NCBI GenBank assembly: GCA_947487895.1
Contig: CANKYF010000015.1
Span: forward strand, 1-64,000
Source: an uncultured Flavobacteriaceae bacterium
GTDB lineage: Bacteria; Bacteroidota; Bacteroidia; Flavobacteriales; Flavobacteriaceae
DNA: 64,000 nt
Direction of reading: 5' to 3'
Below the pieces are notes generated by a model. It was given only the letters and a program-made list of their open reading frames with translations, was not told the origin of the DNA and searched no databases. Of the stretch, positions 41,305-50,743 are shown one piece after another. Made by a program: the position numbers and the translations under genes. Position 1 is the stretch's first letter, and the number at the start of each line of letters is the position of its first letter.

Positions 41305-41832
41305 ATGAACAAAAAAGCAAACAATATTAGAGCTAACTTTATCAAGAGATTTTGCATACTAGCAATATTTATACTTGTAGGAACAAGCTATAGTTACGGA
41401 CAGAAAGCAGATAAAAAAGCTGCAGCTAAAGCCAATACAGAGGCAAGAGTTACTGGCTTAAAATACATATGCGTGCATGTATTAGAACTTGAGAAAACAC
41501 TAAAGTTATACCGCGAAATTCTTGGTTTTAAAATGGCAGACGCAGAAGTATTACATGGTCCAGGATTAGAGGGAATGTTAGTAATGAAACTTAAAGCAAA
41601 TGACTTAGAAATTAGTCTATCTCTAACTGCTCCTGAGTTTATGGATCAAATAGGTCCAATAGGAAATACTAACCATAATCACTTTATGCTTAAGGTAAAT
41701 GATATCGGTCCAATTGGCGATAAGTTAAAAGAAGAAGGGTATGCGTTAGAAAATGAAAATTATGCTCGTGATAAATACACATTTTTTGTAGGACCAAACG
41801 GTGAGATTATTGGTCTTTCTGCATGGGATTAA
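41305..41832 (+). CDS. Exported VOC family (glyoxalase-fold) protein
   Basis: The 175-residue protein has an N-terminal signal or anchor (about 15-32, hydrophobic run then S-Y-G-Q) and a short Lys/Ala-rich spacer. A VOC domain (about 50-172) follows: Y-I-C-V-H-V-L-E-L-E-K-T-L-K-L-Y, H-N-H-F-M-L-K-V, F-V-G-P-N-G-E-I-I-G-L-S. The His and Glu pattern matches metal-binding glyoxalase-like proteins. An extracytoplasmic VOC protein is uncommon, and the substrate is unknown. A strong terminator follows. Confidence 0.88.
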   Translation: MNKKANNIRANFIKRFCILAIFILVGTSYSYGQKADKKAAAKANTEARVTGLKYICVHVLELEKTLKLYREILGFKMADAEVLHGPGLEGMLVMKLKANDLEISLSLTAPEFMDQIGPIGNTNHNHFMLKVNDIGPIGDKLKEEGYALENENYARDKYTFFVGPNGEIIGLSAWD

Positions 41833-41869
41833 TATGATTTTGAAGTTTAGTTTAACTAAACTTTTAGAA

Positions 41870-41908
41870 AAAACAAAGCCAGGTGATAAAATCATCTGGC
41901 TTTGTTTT
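41870..41908. terminator. Bidirectional terminator between convergent genes
   Basis: A stem of about 17 bp, AAACAAAGCCAGGTGAT / ATCATCTGGCTTTGTTT (one G-U), has a 4-nt loop. It is A-rich upstream and T-rich downstream and serves both the VOC gene and the ATP-grasp gene. Confidence 0.88.
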
Positions 41909-41938
41909 TATGTCAATTTGTAAAATATAACAAAGTAT

Positions 41939-42994
41939 TTAATCTTTAGCTTTCCATTTTTGATTTAACATATTGTTTAATAAATCGAAATAACTCCACC
42001 CAATTTTTCTAGCTGCTAATAAAGTTAAACTATCTTGGTTTTTTCTATGTGGTCTTGATGGTCCAGTCATATTAGGTTTCATATTTATGTCAAATAAATA
42101 ATATTGACCTTTTTCATTTGCTCTACAATCTATTCTTATAGGTGCTTTTATATCAATTATTTCAGCAGTTTTGATACATTGTGAGTAAACTTCTTTTATT
42201 TCCTTTGAATTTAATTCAGCATCACTTAATACCTTGCTATTTTCCATTACAGCTACCAATCCGTTATAAGGAGCTATTCCTTTTTGGTGATTAAACCTCT
42301 TAACTGCTGGAAGACACCATGGTTGTTTAAAATATTTGGTTTGGTTACCTATTTGATAATTTCCTTTAGGCATTATGGTTATGGTAATTTCTTGTCCAGT
42401 TAAATATTGTTCAACATAAACAGCATCACCATAATTATTTTCTGAAAAGAGTTTGTTTAACTTTCTGTTCAATTCATTTTTGGTTTCTATCTTAGATACA
42501 CCCTGACTACCTCTACCTCTAATTGGTTTTAAGACTAAAGGAAAGTCTAATTCTATTAGTTGGTTTTTTAAATTATTTTTAGTGATGATTTTAGTTTCTG
42601 GTATAAGAATACCATTTGATTTTAGTAAACTATTTGTGTAGATTTTGTCATCAAAAACATCTACTGATTTTGGAGTTTGTCCTACTAATTCTATGTTTTT
42701 ATCAAAGAAATTTTCTATTGGATGATTTTTATACAAAACTGTATTTAACCAAAATACATTCGCACCGCTTTTTAGAGCATTATCAATTCCTGCAATTGTA
42801 TCAGGAAACACCCAGTCAGTATCTTTTTCTACATTATAATTGTTAACTGGTGTAACAACATTTATATCATTATCTTTTAAAGCACAAGCAATATCAGCTC
42901 CACTGTCTGAGTAGCCTCCGGGTTTCATTGGTTTTTGTATACCATCTTTTATTGGAGGAAGTTCTGTTTGATATAAGATTGCTATTTTGCTCAA
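41939..42994 (-). CDS. ATP-grasp domain protein (D-Ala-D-Ala ligase-like)
   Basis: The 351-residue protein has an N-terminal Rossmann-like pre-ATP-grasp region (1-100) and an ATP-grasp fold. Visible elements are F-P-L-V-L-K-P-I-R-G-R-G-S-Q-G-V-S (ATP lid), Y-V-E-Q-Y-L-T-G-Q-E-I-T, and the Mg-binding R-I-D-C-R ... F-D-I-N-M-K-P-N-M-T-G-P-S-R-P. The D-x-N-x-K-P-N order matches carboxylate-amine ligases. The substrate is unknown. It is a single gene with no peptide-synthetase neighbours. Confidence 0.85.
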   Translation of the reverse strand: MSKIAILYQTELPPIKDGIQKPMKPGGYSDSGADIACALKDNDINVVTPVNNYNVEKDTDWVFPDTIAGIDNALKSGANVFWLNTVLYKNHPIENFFDKNIELVGQTPKSVDVFDDKIYTNSLLKSNGILIPETKIITKNNLKNQLIELDFPLVLKPIRGRGSQGVSKIETKNELNRKLNKLFSENNYGDAVYVEQYLTGQEITITIMPKGNYQIGNQTKYFKQPWCLPAVKRFNHQKGIAPYNGLVAVMENSKVLSDAELNSKEIKEVYSQCIKTAEIIDIKAPIRIDCRANEKGQYYLFDINMKPNMTGPSRPHRKNQDSLTLLAARKIGWSYFDLLNNMLNQKWKAKD

Positions 42995-43432
42995 TATGTG
43001 TTTTTTAATTTTGAATAAATTTAAGGATAGTTGCGTTTTCTCTAATAGAGAACGACTTTTGAATATTGTTACTCAACTAATTGTACCTAATATAATAAAT
43101 TTTACATAGACGGATGTTTTTCTCTTATACATTTTCAATTTGATTAAATAATTCAGACAGATATTCTTTAGAATGAATTACAAAATTTAATTTTTGAACG
43201 AGAAATTTTAAAATCTGTTTTTAGGAAACTCACTTAAAATACAATGTTTAACTTGAAGCATTTTATTTAGCGGTTTGTTTAGAAATGCACTATATATGTA
43301 TTGATACCTTGAGTTTTTGGTAACTAAGCAAGACAAAAATATATAACTTTGTCTTGGTCAATGTTGTTCGATTTCGTAAACACGTAAATCTCTTGAGAAG
43401 CCTGTTTTTGATACACGTTTTGGCGATAGTTT
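42995..43432. other. 438-bp noncoding stretch with one cassette-like boundary
   Basis: There is no reading frame above background. It contains an inverted repeat AAGACAAA / TTTGTCTT (about 43329-43353). Next to the stop of the following gene lies GATACACGTTTTGGCGATAGT (43410-43430 minus one base), which resembles the cassette boundary at 18815-18834. No paired core is found on the far side of that gene. Confidence 0.45.
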
Positions 43433-43909
43433 TTATGGAAAATCCTTTTCTAGCTTTCTTCGCTCTAAGAACTCTTCAAGGGTTTCCCAAATTGCAGGTA
43501 AATATTCAAAGCTAGCATTGTATTGAAATTCTATAATGTTGCCAGAATCTAACTTTTCATTACCTAATAAATAATAACTGTCACCAACGTGATAGCTGAA
43601 AAATTTTTTTGCCGAAGTGAAAATTATAGTATCTCCAACTTTATATTTTTTAAGTATAGTTTTGTCATTTTTAAAGGCTTCTTCAGAAGAAATATCAATA
43701 TAATAATCACTAAACCTATTTAAGTTCTCGGCATTTCGTTTTAATGCTGATGGTTGTTTAACTAAAAAAGGTTTATTTAAATAATCTTTAAAACGCGCAT
43801 CTTGAGAAAGATCCGTAGTTGATGAATAAGCTATAAACCATAGGAATAGACAGATAAATACTAGTACTGTAACTAATATGCCCAGTATAATTATTGTAGA
43901 TTTTTTCAT
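43433..43909 (-). CDS. Membrane-anchored hypothetical protein
   Basis: The 158-residue protein has a single N-terminal membrane helix (about 5-28) and a soluble, probably extracytoplasmic domain with alternating beta-strand pattern (Y-K-V-G-D-T-I-I-F, G-D-S-Y-Y-L-L-G). It ends in a charged helix, E-E-F-L-E-R-R-K-L-E-K-D-F. I recognise no family. Just after its stop lies a sequence like the cassette boundaries near 18830, hinting at acquisition as a cassette, but the start side lacks the matching core. Confidence 0.65.
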   Translation of the reverse strand: MKKSTIIILGILVTVLVFICLFLWFIAYSSTTDLSQDARFKDYLNKPFLVKQPSALKRNAENLNRFSDYYIDISSEEAFKNDKTILKKYKVGDTIIFTSAKKFFSYHVGDSYYLLGNEKLDSGNIIEFQYNASFEYLPAIWETLEEFLERRKLEKDFP

Positions 43910-44062
43910 TTCTTATTACTGTAAATATTTTGCAAAAATGAATTAGATCACAAAATTGTAAATGTTATTCTTCCAATAAATAAACAAACATTTTTTTAGA
44001 TTTTAGAAATCAATTATAAGTTTAATGATTAAATAATCTAAACGTATGTATTTAGCCGAATT

Positions 44063-44097
44063 AAAAAAACCTGATAGTTTTTTCTATCAGGTTTTTT
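44063..44097 (-). terminator. Terminator of secA (bidirectional)
   Basis: A 14-bp perfect stem AAAAAACCTGATAG / CTATCAGGTTTTTT (44064-44077 with 44084-44097) has a T6 loop, 33 nt after the secA stop. Confidence 0.9.
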
Positions 44098-44129
44098 AGT
44101 ATTATGAAATTCCAGCTCTTAAATTAGAT

Positions 44130-47100
44130 TTATCCTTCAATCAGAACCCAGTCACCTTTGGCAATTAAAGGTTCGGCTTGTTTGTATTTTAAAGTTTTGT
44201 TTTCACCATTTAAAACGTGTTTTATAGTCACACGGTCGTTACGTCCAATTTTAGGTTTATCACGAACAATGGTTTCAATCACTTCTTGTCTTTGGGTATT
44301 ACCTGCAGCTCTACTTTGCGCAGAACGCTCATCTAGATTAGGTATTTCCTCTTTTGAAGTTTGTACTTTTTCTTGTTTTCTAGTTCTGGCTTCTTGAATG
44401 TTACTTTGTGTTTCTTGAGGTAGTTCGCCTTTAAATAAGAATGAAATCACATCTTTATTTACCTGATCTATCATAGTTTTAAATAACTCAAAAGCTTCAA
44501 ACTTATAAATTAATAATGGATCTTTTTGCTCATGTACAGCTAATTGTACTGATTGCTTTAACTCATCCATTTTACGTAAATGCGTTTTCCAAGCATCATC
44601 AATTATGGCCAATGCAATGTTCTTTTCAAAATCTGTGATTAATTGTTTACCATTGGTTTGATAAGCTTTTTCAAGATCTGTAACCACATTTAAACTCTTA
44701 ACACCATCTGTAAATGGTACTACAATACGTTTGTATTTATCACGTTGATTTTCGTATACATTTTGAATTACAGGGAATGCTAATTCTGCATTGCGTTCCA
44801 TTTTTTCACGGTAATGCTCAAATGCTGCTTTGTATATTTTTGAAGTAATATCTTGCTCAGATAGTTTACCAAATTCTTCTTCAGTAATTGGTGAACTCAT
44901 TGAAAAGTATCTAATTAATTCAAACTCAAAGTTTTTATAATCATTAGTCGCCTTATTATTTTGAGAAATACCTTCAGAAGTATCAAAAATCATGTTGGCT
45001 AAATCTACTCTAAGACGTTCACCATGTAATGCGTGTTTTCTACGTTTGTAAACCACCTCACGTTGTGCGTTCATTACATCATCATACTCTAATAAACGCT
45101 TACGAACACCAAAGTTGTTTTCTTCTACTTTTTTCTGTGCACGCTCAATAGATTTAGAAATCATTGAATGTTGAATAACTTCGCCTTCTTTTAAGCCCAT
45201 TTTATCCATCATTTTAGCAATACGCTCACTACCAAACAAACGCATTAAATTGTCTTCTAATGATACATAGAATTGTGAACTACCAACATCTCCTTGACGA
45301 CCTGCACGACCTCGTAACTGACGGTCTACACGACGGGAATCATGACGTTCTGTACCTACAATGGCTAAACCACCAGCTTCTTTAACTTCATCAGATAGTT
45401 TAATATCTGTACCACGACCTGCCATATTAGTAGCAATAGTTACTTGCCCAGTTCTACCAGCCTCATCTACAATTTCAGCCTCTTTTTTATGTTGCTTCGC
45501 ATTTAATACATTATGAGGTATTTTTCTAATGCTTAACATTTTACCAAGTAATTCTGAAATTTCTACCGATGTTGTACCAATTAATACAGGTCTTCCAGCT
45601 TTTGATAATTCTGTTACTTCATCAATAACAGCATTGTATTTTTCGCGCTTAGTTTTATATACTAAATCTTCTCTATCATCACGTGCAATAGGTTTGTTGG
45701 TAGGTATTTCTACAACATCTAATTTGTAGATTTCCCATAACTCACCAGCTTCTGTAATGGCTGTACCAGTCATACCAGACAATTTACGGTACATTCTAAA
45801 GTAATTCTGTAATGTTACAGTAGCAAATGTTTGCGTAGCATCTTCAATCTTTACATTTTCTTTTGCTTCAATAGCTTGGTGTAATCCATCTGAGTAACGA
45901 CGACCATCCATGATACGTCCTGTTTGCTCATCAACAATCATTACTTTATTATCCATCACTACATATTGCGTGTCTTTTTCAAACAATGCATAGGCTTTTA
46001 ATAACTGATTTAAAGTATGAATACGTTCAGATTTAACGCCAAACTCTTTATATAACTCTTCTTTAAGTGTAGCTTCTTCTTCGGTAGATAATCCTTGATC
46101 TTCAATTTTGGCAATTTCCATACCAATTTCTGGCATTACAAAAAAGTTGGGATCTTCTTTACCAGAGATGTATTCAACACCTTTATCTGTTAACTCTACC
46201 TGATTATTTTTTTCGTCAATTACATAGTATAACTCCGCATCAATTTTATGCATTTCGCGGTTGTTATCTTGCATGTAAAAATTCTCAGTTTTTTGTAGTA
46301 ACTGCTTAATGCCTTCTTCACTTAAAAATTTGATAAGTGCTTTGTTTTTTGGTATACCTCTGTAAACTCGCAATAATTGAAAACCACCTTCTTTGGTATC
46401 TCCTTCTTTTATCAGTTTTTTAGCTTCTGCTAAAACTCCTGTTAAATATTTGCGTTGTACACCAACAATATTATCAACTTTAGGTTTTAACTCATTAAAC
46501 TCATGGTGATCTCCTTTAGGAATAGGTCCTGAAATAATTAAAGGTGTACGGGCATCATCTACCAATACAGAATCTACCTCATCTACAATGGCATAGTTAT
46601 GACGACGTTGCACTAAATCATCTGGAGCATGTGCCATATTATCACGTAAATAATCAAAACCAAACTCGTTATTTGTTCCGTAAGTGATATCTGCATTGTA
46701 TGCTTTTTTACGTGCCGCAGAATTAGGTTGGTGATAATCTATACAGTCTACACTTAAGCCATGAAACTCAAAAATAGGTGCCATCCACGCGCTATCACGT
46801 TTTGCTAAATAGTCGTTAACCGTTACTAAGTGCACTCCTTTTCCTGCTAAAGCGTTTAAGTACACAGGTAAGGTAGCTACCAATGTTTTTCCTTCACCTG
46901 TTTGCATTTCTGCAATTTTACCTTGGTGCATGGCTATACCACCAATTAGCTGTACATCATAATGAATCATGTCCCAAGTAATAGGTTTACCAGCTGCATC
47001 CCAAGAATTGGCCCAAGTTGCATTATCACCATCAAGAGTTACATAGTCTTTGGTCCCAGACAACTCTCTATCAAATGTAGTAGCATTTACGGTTATGGAG

Positions 47101-47480
47101 GTGTTATTTACAAAGCGTTTGGCTGTTTCTTTAACAACTGCAAAAGCTTCAGGTAAAATATCGTTTAAAACATCTTCGGTTTTAGCATAAACATCGTCAT
47201 GTAATTTATCAATTTCTAGATAAATATCTTCGCGTTTATCAATATCTTCGGTGTTTTCGGCTTCTTCTGTAAGAGCAGTAATTTTATCGTTTAGGTCTTT
47301 ACAAGCTTCAGCTATTTTAGCTTTAAACTCAACCGTTTTATTTCTAAGTTCATTGTGAGATAAAGCTTCTAAAGCAGATTCAAAAGTTTTTACTTTATCT
47401 ACAATAGGTGTAATTGCTTTAACGTCTTGTTTAGACTTGTCTCCAACAAAAATTTTTAAGACAGAATTTAAAAAACTCAT
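44130..47480 (-). CDS. secA: Preprotein translocase ATPase SecA
   Basis: The 1116-residue protein is longer than E. coli SecA (901) but normal for this phylum, with insertions near residues 60-110 and in the preprotein-crosslinking region. Walker A is M-Q-T-G-E-G-K-T-L. DEAD-like V-D-E-V-D-S-V-L-V-D and motif VI G-R-A-G-R-Q-G-D are present. It has a C-terminal helical scaffold but no zinc-binding C-x-C tail, so SecB docking by that route is absent. It powers Sec export at the inner membrane. It is transcribed alone between two hairpins. Confidence 0.97.
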   Translation of the reverse strand: MSFLNSVLKIFVGDKSKQDVKAITPIVDKVKTFESALEALSHNELRNKTVEFKAKIAEACKDLNDKITALTEEAENTEDIDKREDIYLEIDKLHDDVYAKTEDVLNDILPEAFAVVKETAKRFVNNTSITVNATTFDRELSGTKDYVTLDGDNATWANSWDAAGKPITWDMIHYDVQLIGGIAMHQGKIAEMQTGEGKTLVATLPVYLNALAGKGVHLVTVNDYLAKRDSAWMAPIFEFHGLSVDCIDYHQPNSAARKKAYNADITYGTNNEFGFDYLRDNMAHAPDDLVQRRHNYAIVDEVDSVLVDDARTPLIISGPIPKGDHHEFNELKPKVDNIVGVQRKYLTGVLAEAKKLIKEGDTKEGGFQLLRVYRGIPKNKALIKFLSEEGIKQLLQKTENFYMQDNNREMHKIDAELYYVIDEKNNQVELTDKGVEYISGKEDPNFFVMPEIGMEIAKIEDQGLSTEEEATLKEELYKEFGVKSERIHTLNQLLKAYALFEKDTQYVVMDNKVMIVDEQTGRIMDGRRYSDGLHQAIEAKENVKIEDATQTFATVTLQNYFRMYRKLSGMTGTAITEAGELWEIYKLDVVEIPTNKPIARDDREDLVYKTKREKYNAVIDEVTELSKAGRPVLIGTTSVEISELLGKMLSIRKIPHNVLNAKQHKKEAEIVDEAGRTGQVTIATNMAGRGTDIKLSDEVKEAGGLAIVGTERHDSRRVDRQLRGRAGRQGDVGSSQFYVSLEDNLMRLFGSERIAKMMDKMGLKEGEVIQHSMISKSIERAQKKVEENNFGVRKRLLEYDDVMNAQREVVYKRRKHALHGERLRVDLANMIFDTSEGISQNNKATNDYKNFEFELIRYFSMSSPITEEEFGKLSEQDITSKIYKAAFEHYREKMERNAELAFPVIQNVYENQRDKYKRIVVPFTDGVKSLNVVTDLEKAYQTNGKQLITDFEKNIALAIIDDAWKTHLRKMDELKQSVQLAVHEQKDPLLIYKFEAFELFKTMIDQVNKDVISFLFKGELPQETQSNIQEARTRKQEKVQTSKEEIPNLDERSAQSRAAGNTQRQEVIETIVRDKPKIGRNDRVTIKHVLNGENKTLKYKQAEPLIAKGDWVLIEG

Positions 47481-47597
47481 AGTTAGTATTTATATGTTTA
47501 ATCTGGTATTAACCAGATAATATTGTTGTTTGTTTAATGTATTTTGAAATGCAATCAAAGATACATTATGTTATGTTGTTTTGCAGATGTTAGAATA

Positions 47598-47627
47598 AAA
47601 AAAAAGCCTCAAAAAGAGACTTTTTTA
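47598..47627 (-). terminator. Weak hairpin after the DUF2795 gene
   Basis: AAAAGCCTC and GAGACTTTT pair except for one mismatch around an A5 loop, with a T-run on the minus strand. It is probably a terminator of the small gene just upstream. Confidence 0.5.
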
Positions 47628-47648
47628 ATCTATGCTGCATGATTTTAT

Positions 47649-47870
47649 TTAATATTCATCTTCATTCCACAGATAATCCTCATCTGTTGGATAATCAGAC
47701 CAGATTTCTTCAATAGAATCATAAGAATCTCCTTCATCTTCAATTGATTGTAGATTTTCTACAACCTCTAAAGGAGCACCAGTTCTAATAGCGTAGTCTA
47801 TTAACTCATCTTTAGTAGCTGGCCAAGGTGCATCACTTAAATAAGATGCTAGTTCTAAAGTCCAATACAT
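47649..47870 (-). CDS. DUF2795 domain protein
   Basis: The 73-residue, very acidic protein has the DUF2795 core Y-L-S-D-A-P-W-P-A-T-K-D-E-L-I-D-Y-A (residues about 10-30) and V-V-E-N-L-Q-S-I. An acidic tail ends Y-L-W-N-E-D-E-Y. In Bacteroidota this short form is conserved. Its function is unknown. It is monocistronic, upstream of secA on the same strand with 168 nt between. Confidence 0.9.
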   Translation of the reverse strand: MYWTLELASYLSDAPWPATKDELIDYAIRTGAPLEVVENLQSIEDEGDSYDSIEEIWSDYPTDEDYLWNEDEY

Positions 47871-48228
47871 TTCTTTTAGGTTTAATTTTTTGCAAAAATA
47901 ATTTTTTAGTTTAAACGTGCAAGAAAAAATCGATTTATTTAATATTCTTTTAATCTTTTCATTTTAAAAAAAATAATTTAAAGATTTAGTTGAATATCAA
48001 CTAGTTTCCTTTCATGTAAAAAATAGTATAAAGTCATCTCAAAGCTTTTACACTACTTTTACCTTCTATTTTATCATTAAATAAAAGAACGTTTTTTCTC
48101 GAGTTTTTAACATTTAAAATAAAATTTTTGCGGTTAATACTCGTGCAGATAATGTTTGTTACGATTTATTTGGGTGTTACAGAAGGTCTTGCTTTCTGTG
48201 TTACAAAGTAATTTGCTTTTAATGAAAT
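47871..48228. other. 358-bp AT-rich intergenic region
   Basis: There is no open frame. It has a weak inverted repeat ACAGAA / TTCTGT (48179-48200) beyond the adenosyltransferase stop, without a T-run on the minus strand. It must hold the DUF2795 promoter, but no clear TAnnTTTG box is seen. Confidence 0.45.
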
Positions 48229-48801
48229 CTAATACTTTTTAGGTATCCACTTCACTTCATCTGCTTGTAAGTCGTGTGTCAACTTTCGTGCCAACACAAA
48301 AAGGTAGTCAGAAAGACGGTTTAAGTAGGTTAAAACGTTTATTTCGATAGTTTCAGCCTCGTTAAGAGCAGTGGCTAAACGTTCGGCTCTACGGCAAACA
48401 CAGCGGGCTACGTGACAGAATGACACGGTTTGATGTCCTCCTGGTAGTACAAAATGAGTCATTGTTGGTAGAGCTTCGTTCATAACATCCATTTCTTTTT
48501 CAAGAAGTTCAATGTTTTCATTAGAAATTTTATTAATATTTAAACGTTCTTTCCCATTTTTTAATACTGCTTTTTCAGGATCTGTTGCTAGAATAGCCCC
48601 TACTGTAAATAACTCATGCTGCACTTTAATAAGAATATCTTTGTACTGCTGATTGATATCTTGGTCTCTAATTAAACCTATATAAGAGTTGAGCTCATCT
48701 ACGGTGCCGTAACTTTCAATACGGATATGATGTTTTGGTACGCGTGTACCTCCAAATAGAGCTGTAGTGCCTTTGTCTCCTGTTTTTGTGTAAATCTTCA
48801 T
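48229..48801 (-). CDS. Cob(I)yrinic acid a,c-diamide adenosyltransferase (PduO type)
   Basis: The 190-residue ATP:corrinoid adenosyltransferase of the PduO family starts with the ATP-binding N terminus M-K-I-Y-T-K-T-G-D-K-G-T-T-A-L-F-G-G. It continues with Y-G-T-V-D-E-L-N-S-Y-I-G and the helix with P-G-G-H ... H-V-A-R-C-V-C-R-R-A-E-R. It converts cobalamin to adenosylcobalamin in the cytosol. No cobalamin-dependent enzyme lies in the window. A 43-residue membrane peptide gene precedes it. Confidence 0.96.
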   Translation of the reverse strand: MKIYTKTGDKGTTALFGGTRVPKHHIRIESYGTVDELNSYIGLIRDQDINQQYKDILIKVQHELFTVGAILATDPEKAVLKNGKERLNINKISNENIELLEKEMDVMNEALPTMTHFVLPGGHQTVSFCHVARCVCRRAERLATALNEAETIEINVLTYLNRLSDYLFVLARKLTHDLQADEVKWIPKKY

Positions 48802-48847
48802 AGCTCAAAGTTAAAAGTTATAAAGGGAAAAGACAAAAGAGGAGGGG

Positions 48848-48979
48848 CTACTTTTTTCTGAATTTGTTGCGTTCTTTTTTTAAATCGTAACCTTTTTTGA
48901 AATCTCTGTTTCTTTTGTTATTAGTATTACCTATAAAAACGGTTATAAGTATGAATAATATAATACTGATAAAAAGCAT
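48848..48979 (-). CDS. 43-residue single-TM basic peptide
   Basis: The ATG at 48979 opens a 43-codon frame: an N-terminal membrane helix of about 17 residues (M-L-F-I-S-I-I-L-F-I-L-I-T-V-F-I-G) and a strongly basic tail (K-R-N-R-D-F-K-K-G-Y-D-L-K-K). It starts 26 nt after the preceding membrane-protein gene and ends 46 nt before the adenosyltransferase gene, all on one strand. Composition and spacing suggest a real small membrane protein. I know no family. Confidence 0.5.
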   Translation of the reverse strand: MLFISIILFILITVFIGNTNNKRNRDFKKGYDLKKERNKFRKK

Positions 48980-49005
48980 GATTAAAAAATGAGATAATTG
49001 ATAAA

Positions 49006-49890
49006 TTAAATAGCCTTTATAGCTTTTAAATGCTGTGTTAATTCAGAGTTTAAGTAAACATATTCAACAACATTATCATCTTTAAACTCAAGTTCCCCTT
49101 TTTTATTGGTAGTGGCTTTTTTATTGATAATGCTTAAATAGTTTTCTTGATGATTAGAACTATACAAACTAAAAATGCTATGGTCTTTTTCTAAATTATC
49201 TGAAAGTATTAGTTCTTTAAAAGACTCAGAGTTAGAGTTTTCTAAATTCTTAACTAATTCTTTAGGATTTTCTATATACCCAAAAGCAGGAAGTTCTTTT
49301 TCTTTAAACCATTCGTTGCCTAATTCACAAAAAGGGGCACTGGCATAACCAATTGGTATAAAAGTAGAAATAGCTAAAATAATTAAAGCTTCAATAATCC
49401 AGATAATAGTTAAGAAAGTACCACTAACTGTTGCTGTACGTATTCCCCAAGTACCATATTCATTAATTTCACATATAAAGCTAAATAAGATATCGGGTTG
49501 TAATGCTAAATTAAAAGTTTGCAATAATTTTATATTACTTACGGTAATACCAATTCTTGAAGACCCATAGCTTTCTCCCGCATTAATAACTAAATCTACC
49601 CACACAGCCCAATGGAAGTATAGTGCAATTATTCCAGCTAAAAATGACAGCCCTATGGTTAAAGGGATATTTCTAACTTTTCCAAATTTTACAACACCAT
49701 AACTTACAGCAAGCGCTATTAAAAAACCAAAAGCTCCAGCTATTATAAAATTAATATAAATGAAAGGGATATACCAAATAGCATAGGCATATGCCAAACC
49801 TAATATGGGTAATACTATTAGTGCTACAACTATAAAGTATAAAAATGCTAATGGGTTAAATTTTCCTGATGGAGTATAGTATTTTGCCAT
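49006..49890 (-). CDS. Multi-pass membrane protein, function unknown
   Basis: The 294-residue protein has five or six hydrophobic segments in the first 190 residues (about 14-36, 42-66, 75-96, 160-182), including aromatic-rich Y-A-Y-A-I-W-Y-I-P-F-I-Y. A soluble cytoplasmic-looking C-terminal 100 residues follow, mixing strands and helices (Y-L-S-I-I-N-K-K-A-T-T-N-K-K-G). No family is recognised. It is separated from the methyltransferase gene by 79 nt and may share a transcript with it. Confidence 0.8.
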   Translation of the reverse strand: MAKYYTPSGKFNPLAFLYFIVVALIVLPILGLAYAYAIWYIPFIYINFIIAGAFGFLIALAVSYGVVKFGKVRNIPLTIGLSFLAGIIALYFHWAVWVDLVINAGESYGSSRIGITVSNIKLLQTFNLALQPDILFSFICEINEYGTWGIRTATVSGTFLTIIWIIEALIILAISTFIPIGYASAPFCELGNEWFKEKELPAFGYIENPKELVKNLENSNSESFKELILSDNLEKDHSIFSLYSSNHQENYLSIINKKATTNKKGELEFKDDNVVEYVYLNSELTQHLKAIKAI

Positions 49891-49969
49891 AATAATGTGA
49901 GAGTTTAAAATGGAAAGATAAAAAATTATAATTAATGTAAGAAAAACACTTATTATAATTTACGATTAA

Positions 49970-50740
49970 TTATACTCTTATTATAAAATGTTCTCTTACT
50001 TGTTCCTTTCTGAAAAATACGAAGCCCCAGTGAAAAGTATCTACAGTGACAGTAACTTTAGGATGTTGCTTTATAATTTTCCATGCTTCTGTCATACCTT
50101 TTGACCAATAGATATCATCAAAAATATAAACAGTGTTGTTGTGAGCAGTAGGTAAAAGCGTTTCAAAATAGTTTAAAGTTGGTTCTTTTTGATGATTACC
50201 ATCAAAGAAAACTAAGTCATAGTTTCTAGAATTTAAATCTTTAATAACATCATTTATGTTTCCTGTGATTTGGTTGATGTTATCAAGTAATAAAGCATGA
50301 AAGTGCTTTTTATTATATTCTGAAATTTGTGGGCAACCTTCAATAGTGTTGATTTCTGAATTAGGATTTGCTCTACTCATAGCTTGTGTTGCAAAACCTA
50401 TAGAAGTACCTAATTCTAAAATGTTTTGAGATTTAAAATACTTTACTACTCTAAAAAGAAGTTTAGCTCTTTTTAGAGTAGTTCCTGAGATTTTGGCTAT
50501 AGCCGAGATTTTTCTTTGTTTAGCATTTAGTTGCTTGCTTCCTGCACCAAAATCTGTAACATTTATTTTATGATCAACTCTTTTTAACCGAGTAATGAAA
50601 TCTTTAATTTTATGGTATTCAGTGTATTTTGTTTTATCATAAAAACATTTGGTCACTAAATTATATACAAAAGGGGAGTGTACACCATGTTGATTGGTGG
50701 ATTTAAAAAGAAATTTTACGTACTGGATGATTTGATACAT
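49970..50740 (-). CDS. Class I SAM-dependent methyltransferase (Methyltransf_24-like)
   Basis: The 256-residue protein has the Rossmann core N-I-L-E-L-G-T-S-I-G-F-A-T (motif I, about 129-141), I-N-T-I-E-G-C-P (motif II) and L-V-F-F-D-G-N-H-Q-K (motif with the catalytic Asp and His). This matches O-methyltransferases of the Methyltransf_24 / catechol type. The N-terminal 75 residues are helical (F-K-S-T-N-Q-H-G-V-H-S-P-F-V-Y). The start ATG at 50740 is separated by only 3 nt from eleven heptamer repeats, which may make its expression variable. The acceptor is unknown. Confidence 0.9.
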   Translation of the reverse strand: MYQIIQYVKFLFKSTNQHGVHSPFVYNLVTKCFYDKTKYTEYHKIKDFITRLKRVDHKINVTDFGAGSKQLNAKQRKISAIAKISGTTLKRAKLLFRVVKYFKSQNILELGTSIGFATQAMSRANPNSEINTIEGCPQISEYNKKHFHALLLDNINQITGNINDVIKDLNSRNYDLVFFDGNHQKEPTLNYFETLLPTAHNNTVYIFDDIYWSKGMTEAWKIIKQHPKVTVTVDTFHWGFVFFRKEQVREHFIIRV

Positions 50741-50743
50741 TAA

